Notes: a model not told the origin generated them from the letters alone. 64,000 nt of DNA from Lineus longissimus (GCF_910592395.1 NC_088316.1:3842001-3906000); one strand, 5' to 3'; positions 22,270-35,111 are shown, counted from the first letter of the stretch. Program-made: numbers and translations.

Positions 22270-25200
22270 ATTCCGACTCATCTTCCAGTTAATCAAATTA
22301 CAGTTATCTATTCGCATTTTCCACATCACTGAATTGGAAAAAAATCTCAGAATCGATGAATAAATCTTTATTAACAGGACTCCTTTAAATTCTTATCCGG
22401 ACATGTGCCAAAGGGGAAAATTATGAAATCATATTCCAAGCCGAAGGCTATCGTTCCTGACTTGGAATATGACATAATGATTTCCGGCTGCATGCACACT
22501 TCCAATTACATGTACTATGTTCAGATATTTGTCTACCAGTATCAAGGGTGATTCATCTATGTGGAACTGTTCTCCTTGGCTAGAGATGGCTATTCTTCGG
22601 TCTCAAGTGTGTTGGAATTGTAATAATGTAAACCTCTAAATATCCCAGGTGATTTATTTTCACAAATGACCGAGACTGAATGTTGTTCATTGGATAAGGA
22701 GTAAGTTAATAAGTAAGGAAATTTCATAATCTGCAAAAATAAAAATTGTAAAATTGTAAAAATGTTGGATGTTGGATGTTTTTCAGAAATTTTTGTGAAG
22801 AGCAAAAAAATTTCAGAAAATCTTGCAGTTAACAGTTTTCACTTCATATAAAAGTGCTATTACTTTTTACGTTGTTGCAGAGTGCTTATGCATGATATAA
22901 CAATCACACAATGCACTGATTAAAATGACTTTCTTAAGATATCTAACACAAAACTCACAAGAACAATACAAATGACCCCAGATAAAATACTCGCCATGAT
23001 CTACGGCCACAGTTGGCCATAATATCAAAGATGAGATCAGATCTACGTGGCTTTGTTTCCATGACGATTAGCTTGTTCTAGCTGACATCTTGCGTTCATA
23101 AAGCAGCTAACACTCAGGTGACAGGCCTCGAAGGGGGATGACATATAGAGTGTGACTTCGACACCCAATTTTTATTGCCTGGCTGGTAATCTTACCTCAT
23201 CATCGCATTTATCTCACAGCAACATCCCAACGGCACAGGCTTTTAAGAAGATGTGTAACACAGTCATGGTCATGCAGATGGAAGATTTAATGATTCGTAC
23301 ATCTCGACATACATTGTATTCTTTCATTCGACTAACTGACCACCAGACTGTGTGCGCAGGTTCTCGTGGTGATAGGTTAACAATGATCTAAACCATACAT
23401 GTACACCAGTGTGACTGACGACGTAGCACAGTTTCTTTGCAATTATTCATTGGCTGTTGATGAGAGAAAAACCAAGCTTTTTGATTGCCAACAAATAGCA
23501 CCCTTCATTGGCTACAGTATCACGAACGATACGAGACAGAACCGACAACAGTTGTAATGAGTAGAGAGGTAATTAATGACCAAAACCACGATTTATACCA
23601 CTACGTGACTGTGTTAAACATCTACTTGGTAATTATTCACTGGGGAGTCTGGTTGTGGATGTGACAACACAAAGTGAATGAACAACCAAAAGAGCTACTC
23701 TAGTTTCACTGATGTAAGACCATTTCTGAATAATCAGAATATTATGCGAATGGTTGGCCATTCAACATGTTCAATATGGTTAGAAAATGAGTTGGCACCA
23801 CCAAGTTGGCTGATGGTCAAAACGTCATATTCTGGCTTGGCCTTTGATAAGTTTGAGGAGATTTCCCAGTGAAGTAGTCTTAGATTGGTGAAACTAGAGT
23901 CTATTGGGAAACACTATGCCTGTTTTAAGGGGGTGAAAAGTAAAAAACATATACTTAAAGACTAGCGTTCTGTTCCCACAGAGGATTGTTTTTTCTTTAT
24001 AACTTGCACCCATATTTTGAGAAATATGCAATGTATGCAGTTTTCTACAGATAACGTAATTCATCAAAACATCACAACAAATGGTGCTTGCACCTTTGCA
24101 TCCACAACCATTGATTTAATAGTCACCTTGTGACAAGAGTACTTTTCATCTTGTCTTATTTTCCTTGCCTATTTCACATAGGCTGGGCTCACCCAAGATG
24201 TTATGCTTGAGGTCTCACTTAACAGAAACAGCATAAAGACATGACAACCAAATGGCACATGCACTTAAAGGGTCCACAACATCAGATTTGATAGCTGCCC
24301 TGTGGCGAGAATGCTACTTTAGCTGTTTCTGTCTACCCTTTCCGAGACACTCATTCTGATTATGGACTCACTCAACCATGTCAACTGAGGCATTCTGATT
24401 AAGATCTCACTCAAACGAGATGGCGTCAAGACGAACACTTCCTATGTCACAAAAAAGTATCATCTAAAATGCTTTTAGCGAGATTGCACTGATACGAATT
24501 CCTTTTCTTTCTGCGTCTTTTAATGATAAAGAAATTTTTGATAGATTAATCAAATCAAGGAAATTGGGCTTCGTCATCAATTTTTAGTTTTGCTTAATCT
24601 TCAACAGGATTCAAACATGACTGCTCATAAGGCATCTGTCCAGAGCTGTAGGGATCAAGACAAACAATGTGCAAGGAGCTGTTCATTTATTAAATATGCA
24701 CAGTTTTCAGATTTTTCAGTCCCCCCCCCCCCCACCCCCTTGTACGCATGGGGACACGTACTGCCCAGGTACAATTTTATATACAAACACGATGAATTAA
24801 ACAATCTTTAGTCAATATTGTTGTCAGCAGTCAATCGACTGTTTATACTCTAACCTGAACATCTTATATTTTTTGATACTTTGTGACATCTTAAGTGAAT
24901 AAATTTATTCAATAATCTTTTCAACCCCTCCTCTTACCTGTGTGCACACGTCTGCAAAACAGACCTCAAATTTTAAAGTTTTACTGAATGTCTAAGCAAC
25001 TTTACTTCCTAATTTGTAAAAGTTAATTTATGTTAAAACTTGCTCATCATTAGGAAACAACCATGCGATTATTTAGGGGCTAAGCAGACCCTTGTACCCA
25101 CTATCAGGATAAGCCCCAACATGGTAATAAGAAGACGAAACATTGTCTTGTTTACTCAGTGTTCTGGTAAAAAATATAAAAATGGCCACCATATTTATTC

Positions 25201-26475
25201 AATGGCCACTATATTTATTGCTGCTATCCCACCGTTTTCTTATTCATGATCCAAGCAACGACAATAAACTCTACTATATGGGAAGATCAATGCGCCAAAA
25301 ATGCATACCAAACGCAAACCTTGTAGCAAATTGGAATAAGTGACCAAGCTTACGAATCACAAACATAGCAAATGGCAAACATGCTCGCTCTCTTGGAAAG
25401 CTATCTATTAAAGTGCCTTGATTTATCACAACTTCGGCCATATTCATCTATCTTCATTTTTCAAGGAAGAGATATTTACGAGTAAACAAGGATGACTCTG
25501 AGTTCACAGACGACTGTGAGCCGCAAAATCTTTGCCCGTTTTTTTAAAACTTCTGTGATGATGATGTCGAAAAACAATATACCAGGGTAATTATCATCAT
25601 TTTCATTTTGCAGACTATAAAATTAACATTGATTTTCCAATCAAAAAATATTTGTTGCCGATTTGTTTCTCGTGAATGAAGGTTTTTCGCAAAATCCGCG
25701 AAAATTAAACACCCATGAAAATTACTGTACACAACTCACACTACCCAGGTTCAGCCAATCTTTGCATAATGTCGGTGTGGCATGATGATCTTACTAATTC
25801 TCAATTTGAATACGGAAATTCTCGACTTGAATTATCAGCTAGTGCCAGATGTACACTTTTAAGCCTAATGCACAATAAATTTTCTGATGATGGGGAAATA
25901 GCCAGAATGAAAATAGAAGCTCAAAACTCACATGGGGCAAAAATCACAAAATTATTAGAATCGTGAAAAATAAAGGGGTTTTATACAGGATATTAAAGTT
26001 TGAGTATGCAGATGTGCTGCACAATATTAGGATGTACTGTACCTTCAAAGTATCTTTGTAATCACTACACTTTCAACGTTTGATGTGGATTTTAGGTAAT
26101 TTTAGAAAAGCCATGTTTAGACACAACTTACTTGGTGCAAATAGAAATAGACATTCAAACACTACTTCATAAATAGAATAATGTTTATCAAGGATGAAAA
26201 GTTTCAGCTCATTCATAACTTTTGTCAAGCGACAATGAATAAAGCTTCATGTTATTGTGAACAATCAGGACTCCTTGATCCTACTCTTTGGTGCCGTCTT
26301 CAGAGATTAACCAATCATAAGGGTGCATGTCAGTCCTTTTCTTCATCAATGCGATGAACAATAGGTGAGGATATCCCAACCCGTGATTACGTGATGGTTG
26401 CTTTCAACGCCTTATTCGTAACTGACAGGGACCAGTGATTCAACATTGACAATAAGGCTGCAGTATATCTGGGAA
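22270..26475. other. intergenic, no recognisable gene
   Basis: A 4-kb AT-rich stretch with a C-rich run near 24721-24739 and only short frames (up to 83 codons). I find no domain or exon-intron series. It forms the far upstream region of the receptor gene. Confidence 0.45.
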
Positions 26476-26517
26476 TATGGCTTGGAGAAACCTACCAGTC
26501 TTGAAAGGCAGTGATAT

Positions 26518-26766
26518 TCTTGCGCGATTGTTTGAAAATGATCCAATTGGCAATTTCGACTCTAACCGCGTATCTATGTGGTCAGGGAAATTTGCCTAGC
26601 TGCTCTGATCAATTCTCGAAAGGAACTCCAAGTTTGTAAAGAACCTATCAAGTGAACATGATCTAACTGGTGATTTCGACGTAACTTTTAAATGTCTGGT
26701 CAAGGAAATTAGCAAAGTTACTCTGAACAACTTCCACGATGAACTCCACATCTGTACATGGTCTAA
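26518..26766 (+). repeat. tandem duplication at the receptor gene 5' end
   Basis: The block 'GAAAATGATCCAATTGGCAA' 'TTTCGAC' ... 'GGAACTCCAAGTTTGTA' (about 26530-26638) recurs as 'GAACATGATCTAACTGGTGA' 'TTTCGAC' ... 'TGAACTCCACATCTGTACA' (about 26653-26759). The second copy supplies the receptor start codon (ATG at 26739). The first copy has AGG at that place. Confidence 0.65.
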
Positions 26767-28893
26767 GTCAGCAGGAGGACTTTTCCTTCATAAAATCTAT
26801 CTTACTCGCCCTAACGAAGTACCTTTGGACTATCCCGGTTGTCCTGGGTGTTCCCGGGAACATCCTGACGATCTTGGTGGCAAGACAAAAGCACAATCGT
26901 AAGATGTCTCCCTGTGTCTACATGACTGCGATGGCAGTGTCAGACACGGCTTTCTTACTTGATGTTACTTGGTACTACTCCCTTTTTTACCAAGGACACC
27001 TTGATGCTATCACAGATGTTAAAGCAAGGAAATTAATCATAGAGTGAGTAGAAATAAGACTAAAGCAAAATTCACCAATTTCCAGTTCAGCCAATCTGGT
27101 GGCCGAGTGGCAAAATCTTCTTAAAGGACCGTTGGCATTTGGATTTATTACCAAGCTCTCGGCTGCTGAGTCACCTTCCGTTTACGGTTGCAGTTCCAAT
27201 CCAACCACAAAATGGAAAAATTTAAAAACTGACGAAATCATCATGCTTTTTCGGTTTTATTAATCTCAACTGGACCCAAGTCAGGCCTCTAGTATGCAGA
27301 GATAATTTTTGTGTGGATTGATGCACTGCGACGCTCTGCATGGAAACAAAAATCTACACGACGCGTCACGCTGTTGGCGTTTGATTACCCCGCTTCTGCA
27401 ACGACAATGGAAATGACATTGCGTCATAATAGCAGGGTGGTGGGCAATGTCCAAACTCAGAGTGCACTCACGTGTCGGGAAATGTCTTTTCCTTTGTGCA
27501 TGCCAACAACAAGTATCGCGTTCAATTTCTATTCTAAAAACACCTCAAATTGAATTTTACCTTTCATACTATAATCTATCTTAAAACTGCGATATCATTT
27601 CTCTAGGTTTCATATATTCATCATGTTTACCTTGGCCAAAATATCAGGCCTGTACTTGGCCGCGATGTCCGTAGACCGGCTCATTGCCGTGAGATTTCCC
27701 ATGGCCGCAATTAGACTCTGCACCACCAAGAGGGCAAAGGTCACGGTACTCCTGATTACCATTCCCATCGTCTTGATCAATATTCACATCTTCTTCGTTT
27801 TTAAATATGTGGAGGACCTCAATTCAGGTAGGTGAGCAAAGAGAAGAACAAGAGCTCAAACGGAATTATTATTACTAGTGTTGCGAGTTGATATTGACAG
27901 AACTTGAGAATTTTAGGTCAGCCTACAGTGACATTCCGTTCAAGTGAACTTTTTATTGCAGTTTGATGATTTTTAAGTAAGTAAATAAATAAGTAGGTCT
28001 ACATAGTGTCTTGTATAGTACCCATTCGAAGCCTCCTGCTCACAGGCCCTTTCACAAAAAGTACGCTGCAAAGAGCAGGGTCTTCGGCCCGGTCTTAAAA
28101 CTGGTCCGTGACATAACCATTCTCATGCACTGGAGAGTCAAACGAGTTCAACATTTTGCCAGCGTGGCCTGGAAATCCTAACTCCAAATGTGACCAGTCT
28201 TTAATATGGAACAACAATCTGCCCCTGGTCTTGAGACATTAAACTTCTGCCAAACAGCCAGGTGCCATTTCCTTCCTCAAGACTTGTATGCCAACCCTAC
28301 CTAAAGAAGTCAAAGTCCTCCTGGAAAACCAACATATCTCACGTCCAAGTTGTCAATTTAAACATTTCAATCTTATTTCAAGTTTTTTTGTTCTTCCAGG
28401 AGTGCGCATAATTTTGTACGACGACTCTGTATCAGGAGCAGTTGAAAAGGTCTTCTCGACGTATATGGTCATCGTTGGAACAGGCTTACCATTTTCTATC
28501 ATACTCGGGGCGAACCTTCTTATAATAATAACCGTGAAGAGAGCGTCGTTTGAAAGAGCTAAGCTCAACTCAAACACGTCAAGGGCAGAAAAAGAAGAAA
28601 GAAACCAACAACACCTTACAATTTTGTTACTTTTCATCAGCTTTGCCTACGTCGTCACTACACTTCCGTATCGTCTGTATGATCCTATATTAAAATTACC
28701 ACAAATCAAAGCGATATATGACATGACTCAGCAATATTGGAAACTTCGTTACACCCTCGGAATCTTCTTCACAGCAAACCTTTGGTTTTATAATTACGCA
28801 GTGAATTTTTACCTCTACTGCATTGGAGGGGGAAAACGGTACAGAGATGATACAAAGGCTGTGATTGGTCAGCTATTTCCATGTTGCAAATGA
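26739..28893 (+). CDS. class A (rhodopsin-family) G-protein-coupled receptor
   Basis: Three exons join in frame with GT-AG introns: 26739-27043 (phase 2), 27607-27827 (phase 1) and 28400-28893, giving 339 aa. Exon 1: short N-terminus with an NST glycosylation sequon, TM1 with GVPGNILTILV (GN of TM1) and TM2 with MAVSDTAFLL (D2.50). Exon 2: TM3 ending SVDRLIAVRF (DRL instead of DRY) and TM4. Exon 3: TM5, a basic third loop, TM6 with TTLPYRLYD, TM7 with NYAVNFYLYC (NFYLY in place of NPxxY) and a CC near the C-terminus. No cysteine is seen at 3.25 or in the second extracellular loop. It resembles invertebrate peptide-type receptors of the GPR139/FMRFamide-receptor sort; the ligand is unknown. 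Missed small exons remain possible although phases match. Confidence 0.85.
27095..27202 (+). repeat. tRNA(Ser/Leu)-like element in receptor intron 1
   Basis: 'GGTGGCCGAGTGG' resembles the A box of class II tRNAs, and 'GGTTGCAGTTCCAATCC' about 80 bp later resembles a B box with extra bases. No convincing cloverleaf forms, so this is read as a decayed tRNA-derived SINE head on the same strand as the receptor. Confidence 0.4.
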
Positions 28894-29044
28894 AGATTTT
28901 TAGCCCAAAATGCAATATCCTTTTCCGTTTTCTTGTTGCACAAGGATCTAAGTCTATATGACCTATCCGACAGACAGGTCAACCAATATCAGACAACCTT
29001 TCAAAGAAATATAAAACCACAAACTTGATAGTAAGTCTCGATCG

Positions 29045-29115
29045 TGGTACCTTTGGACTATTCAAGTCGCCTGGGTGTTCCTGGTAACATCTTCACGATC
29101 TTAGTGGCAAGACAT
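29045..29115 (+). pseudogene. fragment of receptor exon 1 (TM1 region)
   Basis: About 71 bp ('GTACCTTTGGACTAT', 'CCTGGGTGTTCC.GG.AACAT', 'ACGATCTT.GTGGCAAGACA') match 26818-26888 in the receptor's first exon with about ten differences. The reading frame is lost and similarity stops at once on both sides. It indicates a partial or decayed tandem paralogue. Confidence 0.7.
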
Positions 29116-29119
29116 AACT

Positions 29120-30900
29120 TGTAGTCGGAGACCAGTTGCTCCAACAGTAATGTTGATGAAAATGTCAAGCCTTGCAACCTTTATTCTTTCAGCAACTCGG
29201 ACTGAGAGTAGTATGGCGCTGCTAACCGGTCAAACTGTATATTCAATCGCGGTTCCCAGTAGGACTGCTGCTAATCCTGTCTATTGTGTCTTCTGGCAGG
29301 GACAACCGAAATAGGCTACAGACAGGCTACAGGCTTCAGACAGACACGAAATGCCACTATGGCTGCAGCTAGCCAGACGACAGGACTTGACAAGTATGAA
29401 AACGTTTTCAATGGTCATGAAAATGTCAAGCCAATAAACCTCCAGCCAAATATATTGTGTGGCAAATATCATTGAATGGTTAAAGGCGTAACAGCAGACA
29501 ATTAATGGCAGACAGGCAAAACCATTTACAGACAGGGGAGTCCTAGCAGTACATGTAGTGCATTGCATTAGTACTACTGGTACAGGTGACCTCCTATAGG
29601 GCAGTACCCATTCACTCTTCCCTGGGAAAGGAGGTTACCTGCAGTTATAGTACTCCACTTCACACTGTTCTGAGAATAATGCCATTTTTGTGTTTCTTCT
29701 CAGTGACCAATGACACCAACTATTCAAGCAATGGAAAAATCAATATCAATGCTAATTCACCATTTATTCTTCCAAATATCAAGAAATGTCAACATGTACA
29801 TGTTCAAATTGTCTTTATGACATGGAAGACAATGTCAGTCTGAGTACTGAACCAAGATATGGGGTGAAAACATCAAAGTCTAGTTTATTGAGAGGTAATA
29901 TCGTTTTCGTGATATTTTGAAGAATTACTGCCAAACCAGCATTGATATAAAAATTTCGCTTTAACACCTATCAGATTATGTATCTATCATCAATATCCCA
30001 CATTTTCAGCGTTATTTCATGCACAGTTTGCGGATGTAGACCACTTTAAAAATGCAGTTTTGTCCTTGCAATCATGCATAAGCTGATTATATGCATACAA
30101 ATTTCAAATATTTAACAAGCGGCGTAGGCCTTAAGATAAGATTCTCGGCAAGCTGGGGAAGAACATTTTCCGATCCATGAAATTACCAACTAAAACTCCC
30201 ATAGCACGACTTAGAAGGAATCAGCAATGACTATTACTTAGGAAACAGCTATTATTGAAATTAGCTTCTTTGAGGTCTTGCGGCATGTTTCTCAAATGAA
30301 TTTAATTTGAATTGCAATCACTGCGTCTCCAGCAGTTATATTTAATATGAAAATCAGATGCGATACCAGTGACGGGTGCATTGGGGAGTAAGAAGATCTA
30401 ATGTGATAAAGAAGAAATATTTTACGAGACAATGTTACTGGACCGAGACCTGGAAGTCAGTTGATCTTTATCAAATCTTATGACATAAATTGGATGATTT
30501 GTAATGCAATGCAAAGCAGGAGAAAGCAGAGACAATGGAAACCTGAACTGTCAATGACTAGGGTGGATGCAAGACTTCAAGAGAGAGGGGCACAGGGCTC
30601 TATTTTCATGACTTGATAAGTCCTATTACTAGTCTTGAGACACCCAAGCACATCATTGTCACTATTTCTATCTTGTTTAGGCTAACAGGCATGTAGTCTG
30701 TTTAATCCCCTGTATTTTTGTCAGTTGTGATGTCAACTTGGTTTGAGATTTGACCTCATTTTGGCAAACGATGCGCCTTTTTGACCATCATGAGAGACTT
30801 TCACCACCTCTCTTATTATGCCTATCGTGGTGTTCTTTCTCATCCCGTTTGTTTTACCAACCAGAATGTTTTATATGGCGCCAAACGAAGAACTTGGCAC
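29120..30900. other. intergenic, no recognisable gene
   Basis: Contains a short patch of repeated 'ACAGGCTAC'/'CAGACAG' near 29315-29350 and otherwise nothing recognised. Confidence 0.45.
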
Positions 30901-30904
30901 CCTG

Positions 30905-31455
30905 AATTCCACTTGTTAAAAGCACATATCAATTGACAATAAACTTCTGAACAAATTACGATATCTTTTCACATGTTTCTGACCATTGAGCACTGAATTT
31001 TACATCATAACATTTTTTAAAGGCATGTCAGAGAAAATGTGAATTTGGCAATTCTTTGAGAACCTGTCAGCCAGAAAATTTACATTACCTCTCTTTCTTG
31101 AAGCTGTTGAATGTATATCGTATTTCTAACAAAATGACCAAAATGATACCTCATTTATCACTGAAATCACAAAGCAGAAATCCTGTATTTCATATGCCAT
31201 TCTAGGGCAGATCATCTGCATGAATAAGAGGGGTTTTAGGACCTCATTAAAGTACTGTTTCCTTAAGCTTAAAGAAATTTGCATAGCAACCAAGGCAATC
31301 AACAAAAGCACACATCCATCGGCAACAAGCCCCTAAACAAATTACTAAATAATTTCATGCGTTTCTGAGCAAAAGACACAGAAATTGCATTAGCTGATTT
31401 TTTTAGGAAAAAAATTAGAAATTCTCGTTTCTTTGATAATGTGTTTGTGCAAAGA
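30905..31455 (+). repeat. ~390-bp direct duplication, decayed
   Basis: 'AAAAGCACATATCAATTGAC' 'AATAAACTTCTGAACAAATTAC' near 30915 is echoed by 'AAAAGCACACATCCATCGGC' 'AACAAGCCCCTAAACAAATTAC' near 31304. Both are followed by 'TTTCA.G.GTTTCTGA' and '.A.AATTCT.G'. Confidence 0.55.
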
Positions 31456-31649
31456 ATTGAATTTCCATCACAGACGGATTTTTTTTCTTCTGAAAACAAT
31501 GCAATGCCTCAATAATGGGGAGGAGGATTTCAGACATGAAATTTTCAAAATGCCACTAATAATAGTCAACAACACCCATGTCTGATTATATGTTTGTTTT
31601 TCCCAATTTTTGCTGCTCAGAAAATTCTTCAAACAGGTCAAAGGAAGCA

Positions 31650-32520
31650 ATGAAACGGCCAGGGGCCATTGTACTCACCGTCTAGATATTTGGTGGTTAG
31701 GAATTGAACATCCTGGTTAAGAAACATTCCACATGACTGTTTAGTATATAGGTCAAACCAAAGTCAGTATGACAGGTGATGTATCGTTGCTTGAAGTACT
31801 TACCATAAAAATATCATCGATAACAAGTCATTAATAAGCGAGATATTGCACTTCTTACCTTTTTTAGCTTTGGCCTCCTGGTGGCCAAGTCAAGAATCAG
31901 ATTAGATCAACATTCAGTATCCGAGGTAACAGACATGACAAGTCATGTGTACCAAATTTCAAGTTCATAGCTTTAGCAGTTAAGAAACGTGCCATAGTTA
32001 CACTCAAACGGCCAATTTATGCCATTTGACCTCTGTGACCTTGAAAAGTAGGTCAAATCAAAGATCCATATGATATGTGATGTATACTTGCTAGGAGAAC
32101 CTACCACAAAATATTTTATCGAAAATGAGTCTGTGATAAGAGGGATATCACACTTTTTAGGTTTCCACTTCTGGCCCCCTTATGGCCAAGGCAAGAATCA
32201 GACCAGACCAAAATTTGGTCTCTGAGATCATTTGACCTAGCCGTACATATGTACAAGATTTCAAGTCCGTAATCCCCGGTGGTGACAAAACGTGCCGCTA
32301 TTACCAAACAGTGATCCCAATAGCGAACTTTGACCTCTGAGTGTGACCTTGAAAAGTATGTCAAATCAAAAACATGGGGTATATTTTAAGCCCCCTTATG
32401 AGATGCATCTACGGTAAAAATTTCATGGTTCTAGCTAGCAGCGTTCATAAGATATAACCAAAAATAGGTTTTCAAAGAGCGCCACCTATATGGCAGACAA
32501 GCAGTCAAATTGTGCTAATT
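31650..32520 (+). repeat. GTGACCTT composite repeat, second long copy
   Basis: It begins 'ACGGCCAGGGGCCATTGTAC' 'TCACC' like the copy at 9340. It has two modules with 'TTTGACCTCTGTGACCTTGA' (about 32026) and 'TTTGACCTCTGAGTGTGACC' (about 32329), plus 'TGGCCTCCTGGTGGCCAAG' and 'GGCCCCCTTATGGCCAAG' blocks. The 3' end with the microsatellite and GAGGTGAGC is not seen; it grades into 'AGCGCCACCTATATGGCAGA' near 32480. Confidence 0.7.
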
Positions 32521-33178
32521 TTCATTTTGAAAGAAGGTCTTGCCTTGGGGTACCCACACACCAATTATGAACCTTCTAGGTCAAGGGTTAAGAAACATGC
32601 CACTCTTTTGTCAAAAGTTAACGACAGAATTAGACGACAGATGCTACGGTATTGTAAAAGCTCCCCTAACGGTGAGATAATAAAGACATTGGCTCTCGTA
32701 AATCATACACTTTCTGTAAATTTCAAATTATTAAACATTCAAACTTTTCAAAGGGATAATCTTTTCCTAATGTTAAATGTGTCGATCAAACTTAAAATGC
32801 CAAGTTGAATTTATATCCGTGTAAAATTCCTAAACCAATAGAATTTGATGGTGAAATGACGTTTCATGTGCTGCTTTAATTTACTATTGACAGAGATCAA
32901 ATTGCTCAACTCTGACGGAAGTTTCAGGTAAATAACATCCTGGCAATTTGAGTTGCCATGGTAACATGCCAATAAACCAATAAGTTACAGCGTACATTAC
33001 TTTTGGTCAGAATTTAATCTTCCTTATACCGGAGGCAAAGTCTACTGAAACGCTTTTCAATATTGGATGAGAGTCCTTAAAAAGTATCTTCGACATTTTA
33101 AAGACAGAGAGAACGGAAGGATTTTCTCTTGAAATATTTCTTTATACAGGGTGTGTCAAATAGAATCGAAGCTAAGAA
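32521..33178. other. intergenic, no recognisable gene
   Basis: A 98-codon plus-strand frame (32512-32808) overlaps repeat-derived sequence and has no recognised domain. A mariner-like end fragment 'ACAGGGTGTGTCAAATAG' lies at about 33147-33164. Confidence 0.45.
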
Positions 33179-33179
33179 G

Positions 33180-33372
33180 TTATAACTGTAACTGATTGCA
33201 CTTTTGTTGAATCTAACCTGCCTTTGGACGAATCTGCCATATAAAGTGATTGGCCTTTTATTGAAATGATCTGCAGTTTGGTGAATCTGCCATAAAATTC
33301 GATTGCCCTTTCGTTGAATTGATCTAAATTTTGATGAATCTGCCAAACTACTTGATTGCCCTTGTGTTGTGT
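33180..33372 (+). repeat. ~60-bp tandem repeat, three to four units
   Basis: Units follow 'TGATTG.CCTTT.GTTGAAT' '.GATCT....TTTG.TGAATCTGCCA'. They differ by several substitutions each. Confidence 0.75.
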
Positions 33373-33374
33373 GT

Positions 33375-34910
33375 TTGTGCTCATAAATACATTGTCAAGA
33401 TTTCAACAGATAAGATGGCAGCCAATATGGATTTGATGCGGTGACCTACTTTTACAGATATCACTTTCACAAGTGCTCTTACTAGATTTCAACACGTAAC
33501 GGGCCAGCAATCTTTGACTTTGACACAGCGAACCACATTTCGATAGGATTCTCACTGGTGCCTATATGTACCCACGCACCAAATTTGCAGTTGATACGTT
33601 GCTCAATTACTTCAGACAAAGGCAGTAGTCACAAAATTATTAAATCTTGGCCCTTGGGTGCTATCTTCAAATTAAATCTAATATTGATTGTGGTGAAATT
33701 GGCATGACTGATGCGCCTTTGATTTCATTTGAAAGATAGTCAATATCCACAGCTGAATTTTATCTATTTTTCTCATCCAGTTATATTCTTGGGATAAGAT
33801 CTGGGCCTTGGTTGAGGATGTTGGCAGTAAAGTCCATGATTGCCCCTGCTAACAGATCCGATCTCTTCCCGTCCTGCAACCTCGGGTGATCTCCGAGATC
33901 CGTGGACAAATGTTTCCTGTATATCCCCAGGTATCGCCTGGAGACCTACGGTGGCAGGAGCTTCCTTGTCGAAGCAGTGCGACTTTGAAATGAGCTTGGT
34001 GTTGACATTCAAGATGCCAATATTGCTGCCATTTTCAGGCTGGGCTAAAACCCCACCTATTCAGACAATGTTTTTGAACCGCATCAGAGATATTTTTATA
34101 TTTTGCATCACTCATATGTAAATGTAAATTCAATTTTATCCAGGACCCTGTTCGGCAGGAATAAAATTTACCATGAGTCTCCAGTTCCAATTGGCAATCC
34201 AAATAATGACAGCTTTAAGCTACAGTCAACCTGGAAAATCAGCGCCATATTTCCCGAGGCCATTCCTTGGTGCGGCTCAGTTTGAGGATTTCTCATGTAT
34301 GTACATGCAGTGCCCACCTGAGATCAACCTGTAAAAGAACAAAGCAGTAAATGACTCTTGGATTGATCGTACCTTAACAACATTACTTAAGTGTTTCTTG
34401 TTTAATCAGATGAACCTCTTTTGTCTACATTTCATCTGCAATTCTTATACTAATCAAAATTCGACAGACTCCAAAATCAAAACTGCTGACAATACATTGC
34501 CACCAAGCAAGTCACTGTCCTCATCCAAAGCAGAATCTGATGCGCCATACACAATAATCAACCGCTGGATATTGACTATCTTTCAAACCAGCGGAACAAT
34601 CAAATGCACATCAATCATGCTTCATCAGCTCATAGACACAGATTCCAATTTCACTGGAAGTCAGTGAAATGTTGATTTCGGTGAATAAATTGAGACCAGG
34701 GGTGTGCAGTATATCGTAAACTGTGATTCATTTTTGACAATTTGCTAAACTTTCTGACAAAATTCTACTTTTGATGGTCTTCATTTTGATGGATTAGGAA
34801 ATTGCTATTGGTTTTTCCAATCAAAAACATATTATTGCGATTTTAATTTCTATGGATCTTGGTTAACCCTTTCGTCGCTACTGCAAAATTTGGCAGTGTA
34901 TAGTACTTCT
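33375..34910. other. intergenic, no recognisable gene
   Basis: Frames of 60-93 codons (33773-34121, both strands) overlap each other and show no recognised domain. Confidence 0.45.
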
Positions 34911-34914
34911 GTCC

Positions 34915-34968
34915 CACATCTGGTATAGACAGTCCCAAGGGTGTCCTTGATCGAGAGGTTCAGGCCAA
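34915..34968 (+). repeat. fragment of the pogo-like MITE
   Basis: 'GACAGTCCCAAGGGTGTCCT' 'TGATCGAGAGGTTC' matches the right half of the family at 8756-8946 and 53508-53703. The left half is missing. Confidence 0.55.
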
Positions 34969-35048
34969 TAACCAGGGTAGCAAGACCTTCTCAATTACAA
35001 AGGAAAACTGGTATGCTTCTGTAACAGAGGAAAAACACCAAGGCCCTG

Positions 35049-35110
35049 CCGGGGATTGAACCTAGAACTTCTGGCGTACAAGGCCATCACTCTACCGTCT
35101 GAGCTAAAGG
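35049..35110 (-). repeat. tRNA-Thr-like SINE head or tRNA pseudogene
   Basis: On the minus strand, 'TAGCTCAGACGG' is a good A box and 'GGTTCAATCCCC' a good B box. The anticodon arm reads TGGC-CTTGTAC-GCCA, which would place TGT (Thr) in the loop. The acceptor stem does not pair, so it is not a working tRNA gene. Confidence 0.6.
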
Positions 35111-35111
35111 C

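Noticed and set aside
27311-27553. 80-codon frame in receptor intron 1 as an extra exon
   Set aside because: It has no membrane segment or receptor motif, and including it would break the matching phases of exons 1 and 2.
35049-35110. Functional tRNA-Thr gene
   Set aside because: A and B boxes and the anticodon arm look right, but the acceptor stem does not pair and no T-run terminator follows.
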